Source: Thuidium tamariscinum
Lineage: Eukaryota; Streptophyta; Bryopsida; Hypnales; Thuidiaceae
Assembly: GCA_947034885.2 (NCBI GenBank)
Contig: OX344749.2
Span: forward strand, 15,515,501-15,579,500
Length of the DNA stretch: 64,000 nucleotides
Reading direction: 5' to 3'
Positions 11,416 through 23,898 of the stretch are shown in pieces. The translations under genes were made by a program, and so were the position numbers. Position 1 is the first letter of the stretch. Each line of letters starts with the position of its first letter. Under the pieces are notes generated by a model. The model was given only the letters and a program-made list of their open reading frames with translations, was not told the origin of the DNA and did no database searches.

Positions 11416-12060
11416 GAAACATGGTCTTGTAAAGTACTAGATTTCGATCAGCTAAATGTTATTTCTCAAACAATGGACAGCGTAGTTACTGAGCAAGGAA
11501 TGTACCCGAAATTAAGAAGCATGAATATTGATTTGTCCGTCTTCATTTGATAGACTACGTCAGAATCTTCACTCGTACTGCCCTTGTACCGTTTCTTAAC
11601 CTCCGTGTGTAAACTACTCGTGTGCCTAGGTAAAGTCCCAAGCAGTGACGGAAAGTGTGATACTGTGTCTTTCATGAAACGGTAGACGTAGAAAGGACCT
11701 ACTTGCATCAAAACTATAGCTATCAACATGTTGAGTCGTCATAATAGGTATAGGTCGAGGAGACTCAGAATCTTTTGTCAGATAGGCAATTACAGTAAAC
11801 AAAATTACTCTGAAATGTGCAGTCCTAATATTGAAAATCTGCTCAAGAATCAGTGAAGCCAAGAATTCATATAGAGTGCGTTTATCTGTTTACCCTATAA
11901 ACCGACAGCATGTCGAATTTGTGGATCATGCCGAGGGGGAATACAGACTCCAATTGTACAGGTCTTTAATACGAAGCTTGCCAAACTAGAACTGCAGTCG
12001 ATGGTCGAGACTACCACCTCAGAGGATACTATGTACGAGTAACTAGCGATGTATGGAGCT
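11416..12060. other. Convergent intergenic / 3' UTR region
   Basis: It separates the stop of RAF1 (plus) from the stop of the coiled-coil gene (minus). The short frames here show no family motif and are taken as UTR sequence. Confidence 0.6.
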
Positions 12061-15000
12061 CTAATCGGTGACTTCAGCCTTAACTGGAAGTGGTGGATTT
12101 GAATCCATCTGTGTCTCTAAAGGTTCATCCTGAAAACAAAACAGTGTTTCCGTCAGTAGTGTCCTTGAAACCTCGGACTCTTTCTACCTGGTGCAATGTC
12201 ATAGAACTGCATCACTAATAGACATCTAGCATACTGCACGTTTGTGAGACCTAAGTCTTCTGAAGTCAAGGCACGAGCATTTTTTTCAAGTAGAGGAATA
12301 CTCATGCATTGATCATCTCCATGAAACTCATGCTTCAAATGATTACTCAATAACTCGAAGTTTGAAGAGTATGTGCAATTAATTACCAGCTTTTTAAATT
12401 TGGCGGACGTGAGTTCCCGCTGTTGTTTCAAGGTGCTCCGTAAATCCTGAAATTCCTGAATAAAACATAGAACACGGTGTTAGCGGACATGGTTGAGAGT
12501 GACTCGAAAAAGATGGACTTTCAAACTTCCCCTGTAAAACCGCAACCTGGCTTGCCTTTACATATAAAACGAAGATTCTTCATCAGAAGAATTACAAGCT
12601 AAACGGGAATGTCCTCCGAACCCCCTTTACAAGGGTTGAACAAGATAGTAAGCACGTAACATCATCCAATCAGATGACTGATTACAAGGACTAGTCAATA
12701 TTCAACAAGAGCGGCGCTATAAATTGAAGAATTACATTCTTGGCAAAACACACACAGAGCACTACGCTCTAGAGATTTCGATCAAATAATGTCGCCAAGA
12801 ATAAGAACTTACAACCCGGAGTTGCTCAACCTCTGAGTTCAGAGAGTTCCGAAGATCTCCAAGTTCCTGTGCAAGTTCAACACCTACTAACATGAGGCAA
12901 TGTATCAAGATAGGAATTGCAAATATCTTGTGAAAAGAACCGCTAGGATACATGAAATCCCATAATTTTCAAAGCAATTTACAGCTACTAAGATTAAGAT
13001 TCTTGGACACCACCACGTACCAAATATTGCATGCACTCAAGAGCACATAAAAAACTGAATTCGTTTATGCAACATTGCAAACTGTAGGCTGCTAATCTTC
13101 CTCAACTCGTCTCTGGTAAGTGTGTCAGAAAATATAATTCAGAATAAATACGTAGAAAACCCTGACATAAATGGAAAAAAGACGGACCTCCCTGTAAGAC
13201 TTGACTTGAGTATCCAGCTTTCCCCGCCAGCTCTCGAGATCCTGCCGAACAATCGATCGAACATTCACGTAAGTTCTCGAGTGTTTTCTCATGCAACTTT
13301 CCGTTATTTCTAGCACTGGCTAATCGAGTAGCATCCAGTGAGCATAGCCTACAAGACAAAGAGGACGAACTCTCTTTATCTGCGAACCCTTTACCTTCTT
13401 CAAGGCTTGTACCCGTTGCAGAAGCTCCGTCCTCGTCTCGTTTAGCCCTTTCGATGCCGGGAAGTCCTGTGTAACGTTTCCTAAGTTAGGAAGACTTGAA
13501 ATAAGATAGAAGCAGTACATAACACTGACGGCGAACTGGAATTATATTGAGCAAGAAATGGTCATCCTCTCGGGGTCAATGGTCGTTTGGAACACAAAGA
13601 TCAGAAAAACGAATGAGAAACGTAAGAAAATCGAGTGACGCCTTTGACAAAGCATAAATTACTCCCTATTTTCATTTGGCATCCCCAAGCAAAATCAGGA
13701 GATTAGTGCGGGAGCCTTGGACATCTTTTCTATCATTATTACAGTAGCATGACGAGAACAAATAAAGTTGGGAAAGCATGCGGTCATAAGTGATGGAAAA
13801 CCCAGGGATTTAAAAAAATTACCGTCGCAGCTGGTATTTGCGATTGAGTCACAGCTTGGCTGCGATGACTTTCGTCAACACTCATCCCATTTTCTCCTAT
13901 CTTGGCAGCCTCCCGTAAGCTTGTGACAACAGCGACCTCATTTGCTTCAGTGTTCAAAGCCTCAGAGTCCGTATCCATAGCTTGATCGATTGGATCTGAA
14001 TCAGTAGCTTCAGAAGGGCTCCTTTCTAGGGCCACGTCCTTCGAACACAGCAACAAATACTTGTCAGCTCCCTTATATTGTCAGTGACAAGGATCGATTC
14101 ATGAAGGTCGCCAACTAACTACAGCTTGAAACTGTGAGCAATGAGAAATCAACAGCCATACACTACTCGGTAATCGTAACCCTCAAACAACTCACGAGGC
14201 ATCAAACTCAAATACTTCACAGGGACAATGAGGAAGCGACATCAACCAATCGTGAAACGAGCCAAAAATAAAGAGCAAGCCACGCAAACCGTACCGGTTC
14301 GGACCTTATTATCACTCACGGCGGAAGCTAGACAACCTACCACGGCAAGATAGCCACAGCTGAACAGAGAAAGCAGCCAGATAGTGGTAAAAAAGTTTTC
14401 AACTTCCCCAAAACAGTCAGTCACATACAAATCGAAACATGTATGAAACTCAGGTTCTTAAGCAGAGGATAAGGCATTACCGACAGTAGTCGGTAAAGGC
14501 GACAATCAAGAACATGGCGTCAAAAATCAAATACTTCCCAAAGATATAAATAAATCATAAAGCATAAGTAGATGAGAACACGCGAGCCGCAATGGTTCGA
14601 ACATTACTTTAGCTCTCAGCCGAAGCTAAACAAGCTACAACACCAATTGCAAAGAGCAAACAACAGAGAAATCCACAATGCAAGCCGATAAGGTACATAA
14701 CCAGACCTAAACGAAACTGTCACTAAGAACAACAAACTATATTCCAGGATCTAGTTTTGCGTCTTCATCTGTTCTCTTCCAACACCTCGCATTCGTGAGC
14801 TGTAACGCTCAGACGTACTTAATTCACAAACATTGGCAAAACGTTCACACTGAAACCAAGAACGTTCCCGATCGCCGTTCTCCATAACCATAGAACAAAG
14901 AAGGAAGAAGTAAAAACACGTACATTCTTCTCCGGAGGACTCGACGGAGACGGGGAAGCGCCAAACTCCGTCATCGCTGAAACGCCTCTGCCTCGCACTT

Positions 15001-15513
15001 GCGATTGGAATCAAGATTTCACACACACAAACTGAAAATTCCCACAGCACCTCATCAATACCAGCCGGGAATCCTCACACCCTAGCAAATTACTCGCAAT
15101 GCAAGACAGCACCACACCTGAAACCCTAAACACAAGCAATAACTTCTTATAACAAGTGCTGTCCTATGCAAGCCTCCGAAACATTGCTCCACCAACAGCT
15201 CTAAAATACCGCAAGTTACAGAGAGTCGACCTTACCAGAGACTCGCTTCCGAGTGGCCGTGGCTATGGTGAATGGAGAGTGGAATACGAAATGTGGAATG
15301 CTGGCTGGGAAGGGTGTGGGCGTATTGCGGCGGCGATGCTTCTTTCTCCTCCTTATCGAGATGTGTATGATGCGGTGCGGGAGAGAGGAAGCTTCGTGCG
15401 CCGAACGGCGGGGGACGGACGTTAGAATTGAATAATACGGAGTAATCGTTTGAATTGGGGTCGCTGATTGCAGTCGACGTTGTTTTCCCACCAGAACCGG
15501 CAGAACGTTTCAA
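12061..15513 (-). CDS. Eight-exon plant coiled-coil protein, about 304 residues
   Basis: The model was joined from splice sites that all agree in phase. Exons: 15513-15236, 14997-14924, 14067-13823, 13466-13395, 13241-13188, 12866-12813, 12455-12387 and 12129-12061 (stop TAG). They sum to 305 codons. The N-terminal ~200 residues are low complexity, Ser/Pro-rich then acidic (DSDPIDQAMDTDSE). The C-terminal ~85 residues are one coiled coil built from four tiny phase-0 exons: ETRTELLQRVQALKK, DLESWRGKLDTQVKSYRE, ELGDLRNSLNSEVEQLRV, EFQDLRSTLKQQRELTS. The tail is DEPLETQMDSNPPLPVK. The coiled-coil part resembles a conserved plant family of unknown role that I cannot name with certainty. Exon 3's acceptor (GGGAG) and exon 2's acceptor (CGCAAG) are weak, so the N-terminal half is less certain. 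Confidence 0.7.
14270..14740. repeat. Diverged tandem duplication inside intron 2 of the coiled-coil gene
   Basis: About 14270-14350 and 14580-14650 share an ordered set of words, read on the minus strand as TTGT(C/T)TAGCTTC, GTTCGAACC/GTCCGAACC and GCGGCTCGCG/TACGGTTTGCG, roughly 300 bp apart. The similarity is imperfect and was judged by eye. Confidence 0.4.
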
Positions 15514-15693
15514 ACGTCTCGTCGCTTTGGGGGTCGGGCTTCAGTCGGCGACCCAAGTGCCCGGGCTTGTCAGTGACATCAAGTGAGGGGAGAATTTCAA
15601 GTCAATTCACCTGGCAACTGTGTTTCTATGTCATATTTAAATTTAAATTCAATTCAATTATGGTGGGTACACCTAAAAATCAGAGGCACAAGG

Positions 15694-16097
15694 TAAGGTA
15701 GAACCACCTGTAACCGATCATTTAAGGTATTTTAGGCATGATCTAGTGTAGTGCAAAGTAAAACAAATATTTTCAAAGGTGTAAAGATAAAAATGATGGG
15801 GATTGCAAAAACTTTGGTAATTTTATCACATGAATTGAAATTACTATGAATTTTGGAAGGCATAAAGTGTGCTTGACCAAATGCCAATCTATGGAATCTT
15901 CTAATTTTGATCATGCAAAAAACTACATTTTTATTCACTCTTTTCTACTTTTTTGCACACTACTTTGGAATATGTGCCATGAACTTTTAGTCCCAACTTT
16001 AAAAATGAGAAAAAAACTCATTCTAGCCTTGGTTAGAAATACGTCCATCATTAGGTTGGCTATGGGGGGCCGATTGGTTATAGGTGGTTCTACCTTA
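15694..16097 (+). mobile_element. 404-bp MITE, copy 1 (TA-flanked)
   Basis: It is bounded by terminal inverted repeats of about 22 bp reading TAAGGTAGAACCACCTGTAA at the left and, reverse-complemented, TAAGGTAGAACCACCTATAA at the right. A second copy of exactly the same length lies inverted at 33163-33566. Both ends include TA, consistent with a TA target duplication as in Tc1/mariner-type MITEs. The apparent small reading frame inside is shared by both copies but is better explained by element homology than by a protein. It lies 180 bp upstream of the coiled-coil gene's start. Confidence 0.85.
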
Positions 16098-18521
16098 GAA
16101 ACACCCATTTTCATCCCTGTACCCATTTCTGAACCCTAGAGTATCACTAAATCTATCCATAAGCATTCATTAAAGTGTTCTATAAATGTTTGATTCTAAT
16201 TTGTTGATGCACTTGTAAGACACATGTATAATTTTCATTCACTAACAGTTGATTTCAACAGAGTTCAGTTCAAGGTACACCTATAGGACAGTTCCAGTTG
16301 TCTAGGGAGCCAACACTTTGAAAATTTATAGAAATTACATACTCCATCTGAAAATTTTAATTTAATTTTTGAATATTCATGATTTTCACTCTCTAATACT
16401 GTAAAAATATTATTTTTAGAAGAAAATGCCTCCATCTATGTTGAATTGCTTAAATTGACGGTTTTGGATGTTTCCACTATAGGGAGGAGGCTTGAAAACC
16501 ACTTAGGCTCAAAAACCACCCACCTTCCCAAATGTACAATGTTTGTTAATGTTTTTTTTCCATCTTTACAGGAATGTACAAGCAATGTACATTTGGGAAG
16601 GTGGATGGTATTAGAGTCCTATGCCATTTCTACTTCAAAAATTCACAACTAATTTCTTACAACTCCAAAAAATATGAAGCAACTTGGATTGGATGCCAAT
16701 TGCACTTGTCTTTCAAAGAAAATTTACTGAAAAAATAATTCAAGAAGCTTCACCTCCCAAAATTCAGTTTGGGCTCTTAGATGGGCACTTTATAGACCTA
16801 TTTTCTTAATTAGAGGCAACTTTTTCTAAAATTAATAGTTGCTTTGTTTAAAAAATAGTATATCCATTGTAAGCGATGATTCCACTAAGAATGGATACAC
16901 TAATTCTAAATGAAGGGAGCATTTTTGTAGTACTAGTAATCAAAAATCTAGAATTTTCAATTTTAAAAAAATCTAGAATTTGAAAATTTATAATTTTTGG
17001 ATATAGCATGTAATTTTTATGAATTTTCAAAGTGGAAGCTTTCTAGATCAATGAAATTGTCAAATATCAAGATCTAAACCAAAATCTTACAAAATTAGAA
17101 GTTAACTAATTGTAATAGTTTAAAGGCACTTCTCATAAACACTTTAATAGAAGTCTAGGGACAATTTAAAGCAGATCTATTGTGCATGAATGGATACAAG
17201 GATGGATTTGGATGTTTCTACATTAATATTGGAAGGAAATGTAACTTATTTACTCCAATAGCTAATGAATTGGTAGATCTCAAATTGATGGATTTCAAAT
17301 TCATTGAATCCATCTTGAAAAAGATAGTTTAATAAATTTATATATATTTCAATTCATTTCAATATATAGATAAAAAATATGAATTATTTCTTAGGAGATT
17401 TGAAATTTTAAAAGCCCTTGAAATGTTTCAAAAACCAAATTCAACAATGAAAATGATTAAATTGGATGTTGGGTTGAATTATGAATGGTTGTCTCATTTT
17501 GGGATACTAATTGTTCATAGTAAATTAAGTTGATGGCTCCATAATGAATTTTATTGTCCATTATGTCATTGAATACATATTTATAAGTTGTAATATTGTA
17601 AAATTCAATGAAGTATACAAGGTTGGATAAAGGTATATTTAAGTAAGAGGTCTTGATCACAAACTCAAGTCAAGATTGTCGTACCTTTTAAAGGTGATAT
17701 GCACAATATTTAATCATTTTACACATTGTTATCTACAAACTATTTCCTTCAAGCCTTTGGGAAGATAAGGTTTTCATTGGAAAGGTCTAATAAAATAATT
17801 GGATGATATTCTGGTGGGATGAAAATGTAACACAAGTCATGATGAAGGGGTGACACTGTATATTTAATATTTAGCCTTAAGTGCCTAATTGGCTATCAAA
17901 TTCTCCTTCTGTATCTTTACAAGAGGGATTGAATAATTTTGAAAATAGAAATATATTATTAGAGAGAAAAACAAATAGTTTATAATATAAAATACTAGGG
18001 ATCTATACCTTGAATGAATTTGTTTGTTTACCTATTATAGTGAGACTTCTTAAACCATGTGTTTCTAAATTGCATCGTTTGTATTATTACAATGTTTTTT
18101 GCAACAAGGAGTGCAATTTTTTTTTTGGGACATTTGAACCAATGGTGTGAAAGTTATTGAATTTTCAATTTTCAATGAATAAAAATTAGAAAATTACTCT
18201 TACTTTTACTTTATTATATTGTCACAATGGTGCAAGGTACACTGGTATTGTACACCTAAAATGAGTTTTTTTAAATTTAAATTTTAGTTTGTTTATTACA
18301 ATATGATTTCCTAAACTATAAGTCCTTTAGTCACTTTCTTGGTATGATTAAAAAATCCTTTGTAAGGAGGGGTGCATGAACTTTTTTTTGTAGTGTTTGG
18401 ACCTTTGTTGTGAAGATATTAAATTTTGTATTTTTTTAAATTAAAAAATTGAGAAATTACTTCTAATTTTCCTTTGGTTGTGGCAACAAGACAAGGTACA
18501 CTAGTATGATTTAAGATTACT
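16098..18521. other. AT-rich intergenic DNA with repeat fragments
   Basis: It contains an inverted repeat at about 16518-16607 (arms CACCTTCCCAAATGTACA and its complement). It also holds a dispersed repeat at about 16550-16810 that matches about 3705-3990. From 16810 to 18521 I see no gene or element ends. Confidence 0.5.
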
Positions 18522-18525
18522 TTAA

Positions 18526-19448
18526 CCCCTAAAGGACTAAAGTCCCCTAGGGGGACACTTGGAATTTTAGGCAAGCTTGTATGACCTGAATTTTTGCTAT
18601 AATTTTTTAAAACTTTTTTTAAAGATAGAAAATCAGGTTAGCTTTCCAAAAATATAATTTTTATTTCAATTGGTGCTTGGAAGCAAAAGTTTTGCCATTC
18701 TAAGTCCCAAAAGCAATTTTCCGGGAAGAAAAAAAAAACACAAAAAAAATTATTTTTTTATTTTTTATTTTTTTTCTCAAAGATTATGTTTTGTTCTACA
18801 TCTGAAGCTTTGATTCATTTTATTTGGATAAATAATGAGAAAGTTATGGACAATCTTGGATTTTGGACAATCTAAGCACCTTCTTCAAAAAATAACTTAT
18901 AGAATTCATTTTTGATTGCAATTTTTAAAATTTTTAAAATTTTCTTTTTTGATAGGGTTTAGGATGTTTGCAAGAACAACCTCACCTTTGGAATCAGGGT
19001 TTTTCAATTACATCTTAAAGTTATTAACAACTTAGTGTTTTGATCAATCTTGGACCTACTTCTACTTAACAATTTTTTAATGAATGAAAATCAAGTAGTT
19101 TCTTTTTGAAATTTTTTCCCCTAATTCTCAACTCAAATGTTCAACATAAAAAATTTTAACTTCATGGTCTATAGTGCAAAAAAATTCAACAATTGGCAGT
19201 CAAAGTCATTTGAAATTGCAAGTCAGAGTTCAAAAAAACTTTTTTTTCCACCTTTGAATGCTAATTTCTTCCAATCCATATGGTCAAACTTCATGAAATT
19301 TTTACCACATGATTTTAGACAAGTAATTTACAAGATCCTACGGTTAGATTTTAAGAAAGTTGTTTGGTTTTGTTTTTTTGGGAAGAAGTAGCAAACATGG
19401 CAATTTTGAGTGGTTTTCAAGCCAAAAAATGCCTCAGTCCTTTAGGGG
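18526..19448. mobile_element. piggyBac-like MITE 1 (TTAA-flanked, 923 bp)
   Basis: The element begins CCCCTAAAGGACTAAAG and ends with the inverted copy (CCCCTAAAGGACTGAGG when reverse-complemented). It is flanked by TTAA on both sides (18522-18525 and 19449-19452). A TTAA target duplication with CCC-starting termini is the signature of the piggyBac superfamily. There is no transposase frame, only AT-rich filler. Related copies: 42897-43841 and the partial one at 31785. Confidence 0.8.
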
Positions 19449-19746
19449 TTAATCAAATATACAGAGTACATTTAAAGAAAAGTTTTGAAATTTTGGATTT
19501 GTAAAATAATTCAAATTAATTCCAAATCTTTGATTGTCTATATGTCAAAAACTCGTAAAATTATCAAGATTTAAAGCCTATGCCAACAATGTAACTTCTA
19601 ACTATGTATTATATCTACTAGTGTGCTAAAGCAAATGGTTCTCCAAGAATTATAATTTAGTGTATATATGAAAAATCTAGTTCCTAGGTACAAAAGAGAA
19701 ATTTTCATATTTCACTTTTTGATGAAAAAAAAGTGAGAGTGTTTAA

Positions 19747-20313
19747 CCCTTAAGCACTCCAACATCCAATTTTTGAATCATATACACATTAAAAATTAGA
19801 ATTCTTTTTCATAATAGCTTGGATGAAAGTCATCCTAATTTTCAAAAATACTTTATGAAATTTTTGTCCTATTCAAAGATTAGATTTGGTGACACTAGAA
19901 TACATATTATTTCAAAATTACAAATATGGAAGTATGTCAAGTGGTTCACCAAGCCAACATTGCATTGACTCTAGTTCAAACCTAGAATTGCAAAAATGAG
20001 GTCATAAAATCAAAGAACACAAAAATTCCAAAAAATCACCATGCCAAGAGAACCTCATTTCATATCCATTCCAATAAAATTTACTCAAAAATGACGCTAT
20101 CTTGCTTGTAACTGGATTTTGAAGGAATTTAGAATTTTCTCTTTGAAAATTTATAGAAAAATATTAATGATAGCATTGGTGATCTAATCGTATGGATAGA
20201 ATTTAAAACTCTAAACTCTCCAACTTTTATGTGCATCTCAATTCCAAAATATTCTTCCAAATGGTGCTTAATAATGATTTTTCCGCAATTGTCAATTCTG
20301 GACGCTCAGGGGT
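19747..20313. mobile_element. piggyBac-like MITE 2 (TTAA-flanked, about 567 bp)
   Basis: The left terminus is TTAA then CCCTTAAGCACTCCAACATC. The right terminus, reverse-complemented, is TTAA, A, CCCCTGAGCGTCCAGAA. The TTAAs are at 19743-19746 and 20314-20317. The left TIR matches the right TIR of the 221-bp element at 39280-39500. It is non-coding. It ends only 63 bp beyond the stop codon of the KMO-like gene, so it probably lies in or next to that gene's 3' UTR. Confidence 0.65.
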
Positions 20314-20376
20314 TTAAGCTTTTGATTAGCGGAGAAAAAATAATATTTACCACTTGCACCTCATACGAGTGACGTT

Positions 20377-23300
20377 TCAGCTGCTTGGGCCTTTCGAAGC
20401 TGCCATCATGTTAGTAATCTCCACAAATGATAACCACGGCTGATGAATCCGCTTGATCTATAAGAAATACACCGTAAGGCTTATCAGTGTTGCAACGATA
20501 GATCACAAAACTAAGCTATGTACATCTAAAAGCGTCCAGATATCCATCTCAAAATGATTCCTACTTTTAGACTCTCAATTTTTTTTGGCAATTGAATGAG
20601 GATTCCATCACATTTTAGAACGTCTATTTTGGGTACTGCATGAAGAAACTATGAATTTTGAAGGTGTTGATAATAGGCATATCAAAAATCAATCCTACGA
20701 TTTTTCAGATTATACATATTTTACCAAGAATGTGCAGGGGTCACTTTTGAGTAATGGTCGCAATTAAATGTTGTTTCCTTAACTCTAGACAAATGATACG
20801 AGGGATTCGAAGTTTTACCTCGGAATAGGACGTTAGAGTTTCTGAGCACAGGCTCTGAATGGGAGGTGCCAGAATGGATGTGGGAAGGACTTTGCTTAAT
20901 GCAGGTTGTGCAACATTTCCCAAGTAGAAGAACGGAAGCACCCACTTCGCTTGTGGGAAGGCAAACTCTGACAAATATGCTGCGGAGTGGTCTTCCTGGG
21001 TCTGCTTCTGGGTATATCTCTCAAGAGCCTTAGAAAGGTCATCTTCTTCATGAAGAGCTTGCGACAGTGTCACAACATCCTGCAAACATACCATGAATCC
21101 ACTCTCAAATACATCCTTGAACATGGCGACATGAAGTGGAGTCGCTCTTGAATAAGTTACAGGATACTATTTGCGGCACTATTAATATAGTGACGATACA
21201 ATTAATCAAATTTTTTATCACTATGTACTAATTTCTTGTGTAATTTCGAAGTGGGAGGTTGTTTAGCACGAAGTTAGTATCCTCTACCTACCAGCAAGCT
21301 CCTAGATCGTGCTTTGACATGAAAAAAAGAATCCTAACCTGGAGAGAGGAATTGCAACCCTGACCAAGGGCATTGGACATCGCATGCGCAGCGTCACCTA
21401 TCAAGACGGCCTTTCCTCCTTCATCATGGAACCTGCTACAATAGACCTGTCAACAGAGGCATTGCCATATTTCAAGCAGCTCAGACAGGTTGACGCAAAA
21501 ATATATCATGCAGCATATAAAGGGGCATTGTTATTCAACTGCACTGATGTTAAGAAATCCTCCCAGTTTCTACCTCCAAGATCGTACAAGAACACATTCC
21601 TGCCACAACAAACAAAATCAGAAACTGGGATAAGTGAACCTTCATGGAGGATGTGGGACGCTGATTAATAAAGGCCTCGGCAGCTTCTATGGGCACTTTC
21701 AAAGGTGGCATGTACTTCTCCATGAACGCTTTCAACTGCAAAACCACGGCGTGTCGATACCACTCACCGTTAACACTCTCGTAATATATTTTGAACAGCA
21801 ATAATCTTAAAGCTGTTTCTATGAAAAAGAACTAGAAGATAGGATGCTGAATCACGGAATTGTTGCAAGAATAATTATACCTCATCTGCTGACCGAATGC
21901 TAAGAAGCTCAACTGGGGTGGAGTCCGGTGTCCATTCTATTAGCACAGATATCCCGTTTCCAGGCGTAGGAAAACATGAGAACCGCAAGCTTGTTTTCTC
22001 TGCGGTGCCAGAAAAGGGGAGCCTAAACCAAGAAGATTGTTTTCCCCCCTCCTCAATAGCATCCTCCATAGTCACCCTGCAAAACATGCCTTGATCAAAC
22101 ACGTCTCTTTTGCCAGCACAGAGGAAAATGCTTGCAGCACTAGCTAAAATTCCTTCTTATCAAAATCCTCATCAGATCCCCACCCCTCTAAGGTGTTCTA
22201 GAAAATCTAGCCGCATGACAAGTGGTACGGTTCATGTTAGAAAACTGCCTTAAACTATGGAACAGCAGCTAGGGTTCCTAGAACACCTCTGGGGATGAGG
22301 GTTTTTCCAAGTAACAGTTAGGAAAGACAAACCCACCTGAATGCGTGCACGGCTTCCTCAGAGAGTTCGGGCGGTCTAGGAACGTACAGGACCTTAAATG
22401 AATAAGGCATATTGGTTTGCTGATAGTCGAAGCCTCGTTGAGTTATAAATGCATTGCGCACACAAGATTTTGCACCATCTGCACCTACCAAAAGATTGTA
22501 TGACACTGCGTTCTCTGCCTTGCCCTCGAAGGTGACCGAATGAGACTTGAAATCAACTCGATCACAGCGTGCATCAAAATGAACCTGCATAGAATTCGCA
22601 GCGCCACAAACAGAATTTCCAAAACCCTCAACTTTCAGGTCCATATACAAGCCTGGTTGGCATACAAGTGCACATCAAAGACTCAAAGAACTCAGTCTAA
22701 TATTCTACAATCTTCAAATAGGGTTTTCACTCAAATCAGACTACTTGAAGACCCTGTTTAAACATAATATTGAGAGTCTTCCCTATGCTTCATGGGGAGG
22801 TTACCCTATGGTCACGGTGATTATACCCTCATAAAAACGATTCTCTTGAAGCTGTAGTCTCAAAGTTCCCGGCACAGTCTACTTAAAATGAAAACTCTTC
22901 TTTTAAAATAAACATTCTTACACATACGTCTCATTCTGAACAAACCAAATCAACTAATCAGACTTGATATGGTGTTTCAACAACCAGGAGAAACTCTGCG
23001 AAGCCATTCCCTTTGTAAACTCATTCCTTTTTCTCTAAGTGTGCATTTCAGGCAAAGGCAAGGAAGCAAGACCTCCACATCTCAGTCACACTCAAATTCC
23101 TCAATGTCCTCACGGGCCACAAGTACAATCTCAACACGCATATTATTTCACCATCACGCTACCGAGACTGTTCAGTTGGGCAGTTCTCACCATGTCGAAA
23201 TGCACAGCAAAAGGGAATATTCAACAGCCTTATCCAGAGGAGTGTTTATGCATTCCCGACCTCCAGATGGTCTTCGGAATAGCGACTCTCCAGTTCAGCA

Positions 23301-23898
23301 ACAAGGGTGGCCGCCAAGGCCCTTTGATTGATCAGCAGCGACGGCTTGCCAGGGTTCCTCTTCAAAGCTATAGAACGCTTGCCCGAGTGCAAAACGAATT
23401 GCGAACTCGGCACGCCGCGTTTCTCAACTTTCTCCCAAAGTCCGTCCACTCTCTTGATGCCATCTTGGCCGCGAGCGCTCAACCCTACGCAGTATTGCCG
23501 CTCCTTGTACCTACATTCCCCGTTCGCATTAGTCGCCTAAATGCCCAAGAATTCACGCCTTCATTGACCATAATTCAGATGGGGTCGATCAAAATTATGT
23601 CACCTGAACATTGCGTGAATCGATCAAAAGCACAGAAGCACTCATCAATTTCACGATCAGACCCTTTCCTCCACGAAAATCAATGCTTAAAAAGGATTTG
23701 AACCCCTTGAAATACGAATTGCTATGGGAAATGTAAGGACGGGACTTACATGGGCAACGGGATGCGTGGGTCATTGCGAGCTTCGAAGATGCGCACAGGG
23801 AGGAGATGGGGCTTGGGCTGGGCTTGCAACAGCAAGTGCGCCAGCAACAAGCCTGCGGGCCCAGCGCCCACGATCACTGTGCCAGCTCTTTCCGCCAT
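20377..23898 (-). CDS. Kynurenine 3-monooxygenase-like FAD hydroxylase
   Basis: Complete eight-exon model, 462 residues. Exons: 23898-23750, 23510-23261, 22584-22337, 22076-21881, 21735-21640, 21446-21339, 21079-20819 and 20457-20377 (TGA). All have GT-AG introns and agree in phase. Residues 8-20 hold the FAD Rossmann motif VIVGAGPAGLLLA. VGADGAKS (166-173) is the second flavin motif; it is followed by GFDYQQTNMPYSFKVL, as in kynurenine 3-monooxygenase. LIGDAAHAM (328-336) then GQG is the third. The family uses NADPH and O2 to hydroxylate aromatic rings. KMO converts kynurenine to 3-hydroxykynurenine, but the true substrate here is unknown. The C-terminus is short, without a clear membrane anchor. 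The start ATG follows an in-frame TGA. An upstream spliced transit-peptide exon (the Arg-rich frame at about 24060-23920) cannot be excluded. Confidence 0.88.

Noticed and set aside
15846..16139. 97-codon frame conserved in both 404-bp MITE copies
   Set aside because: Conservation is that of the whole element, and the frame extends past its end in copy 1.
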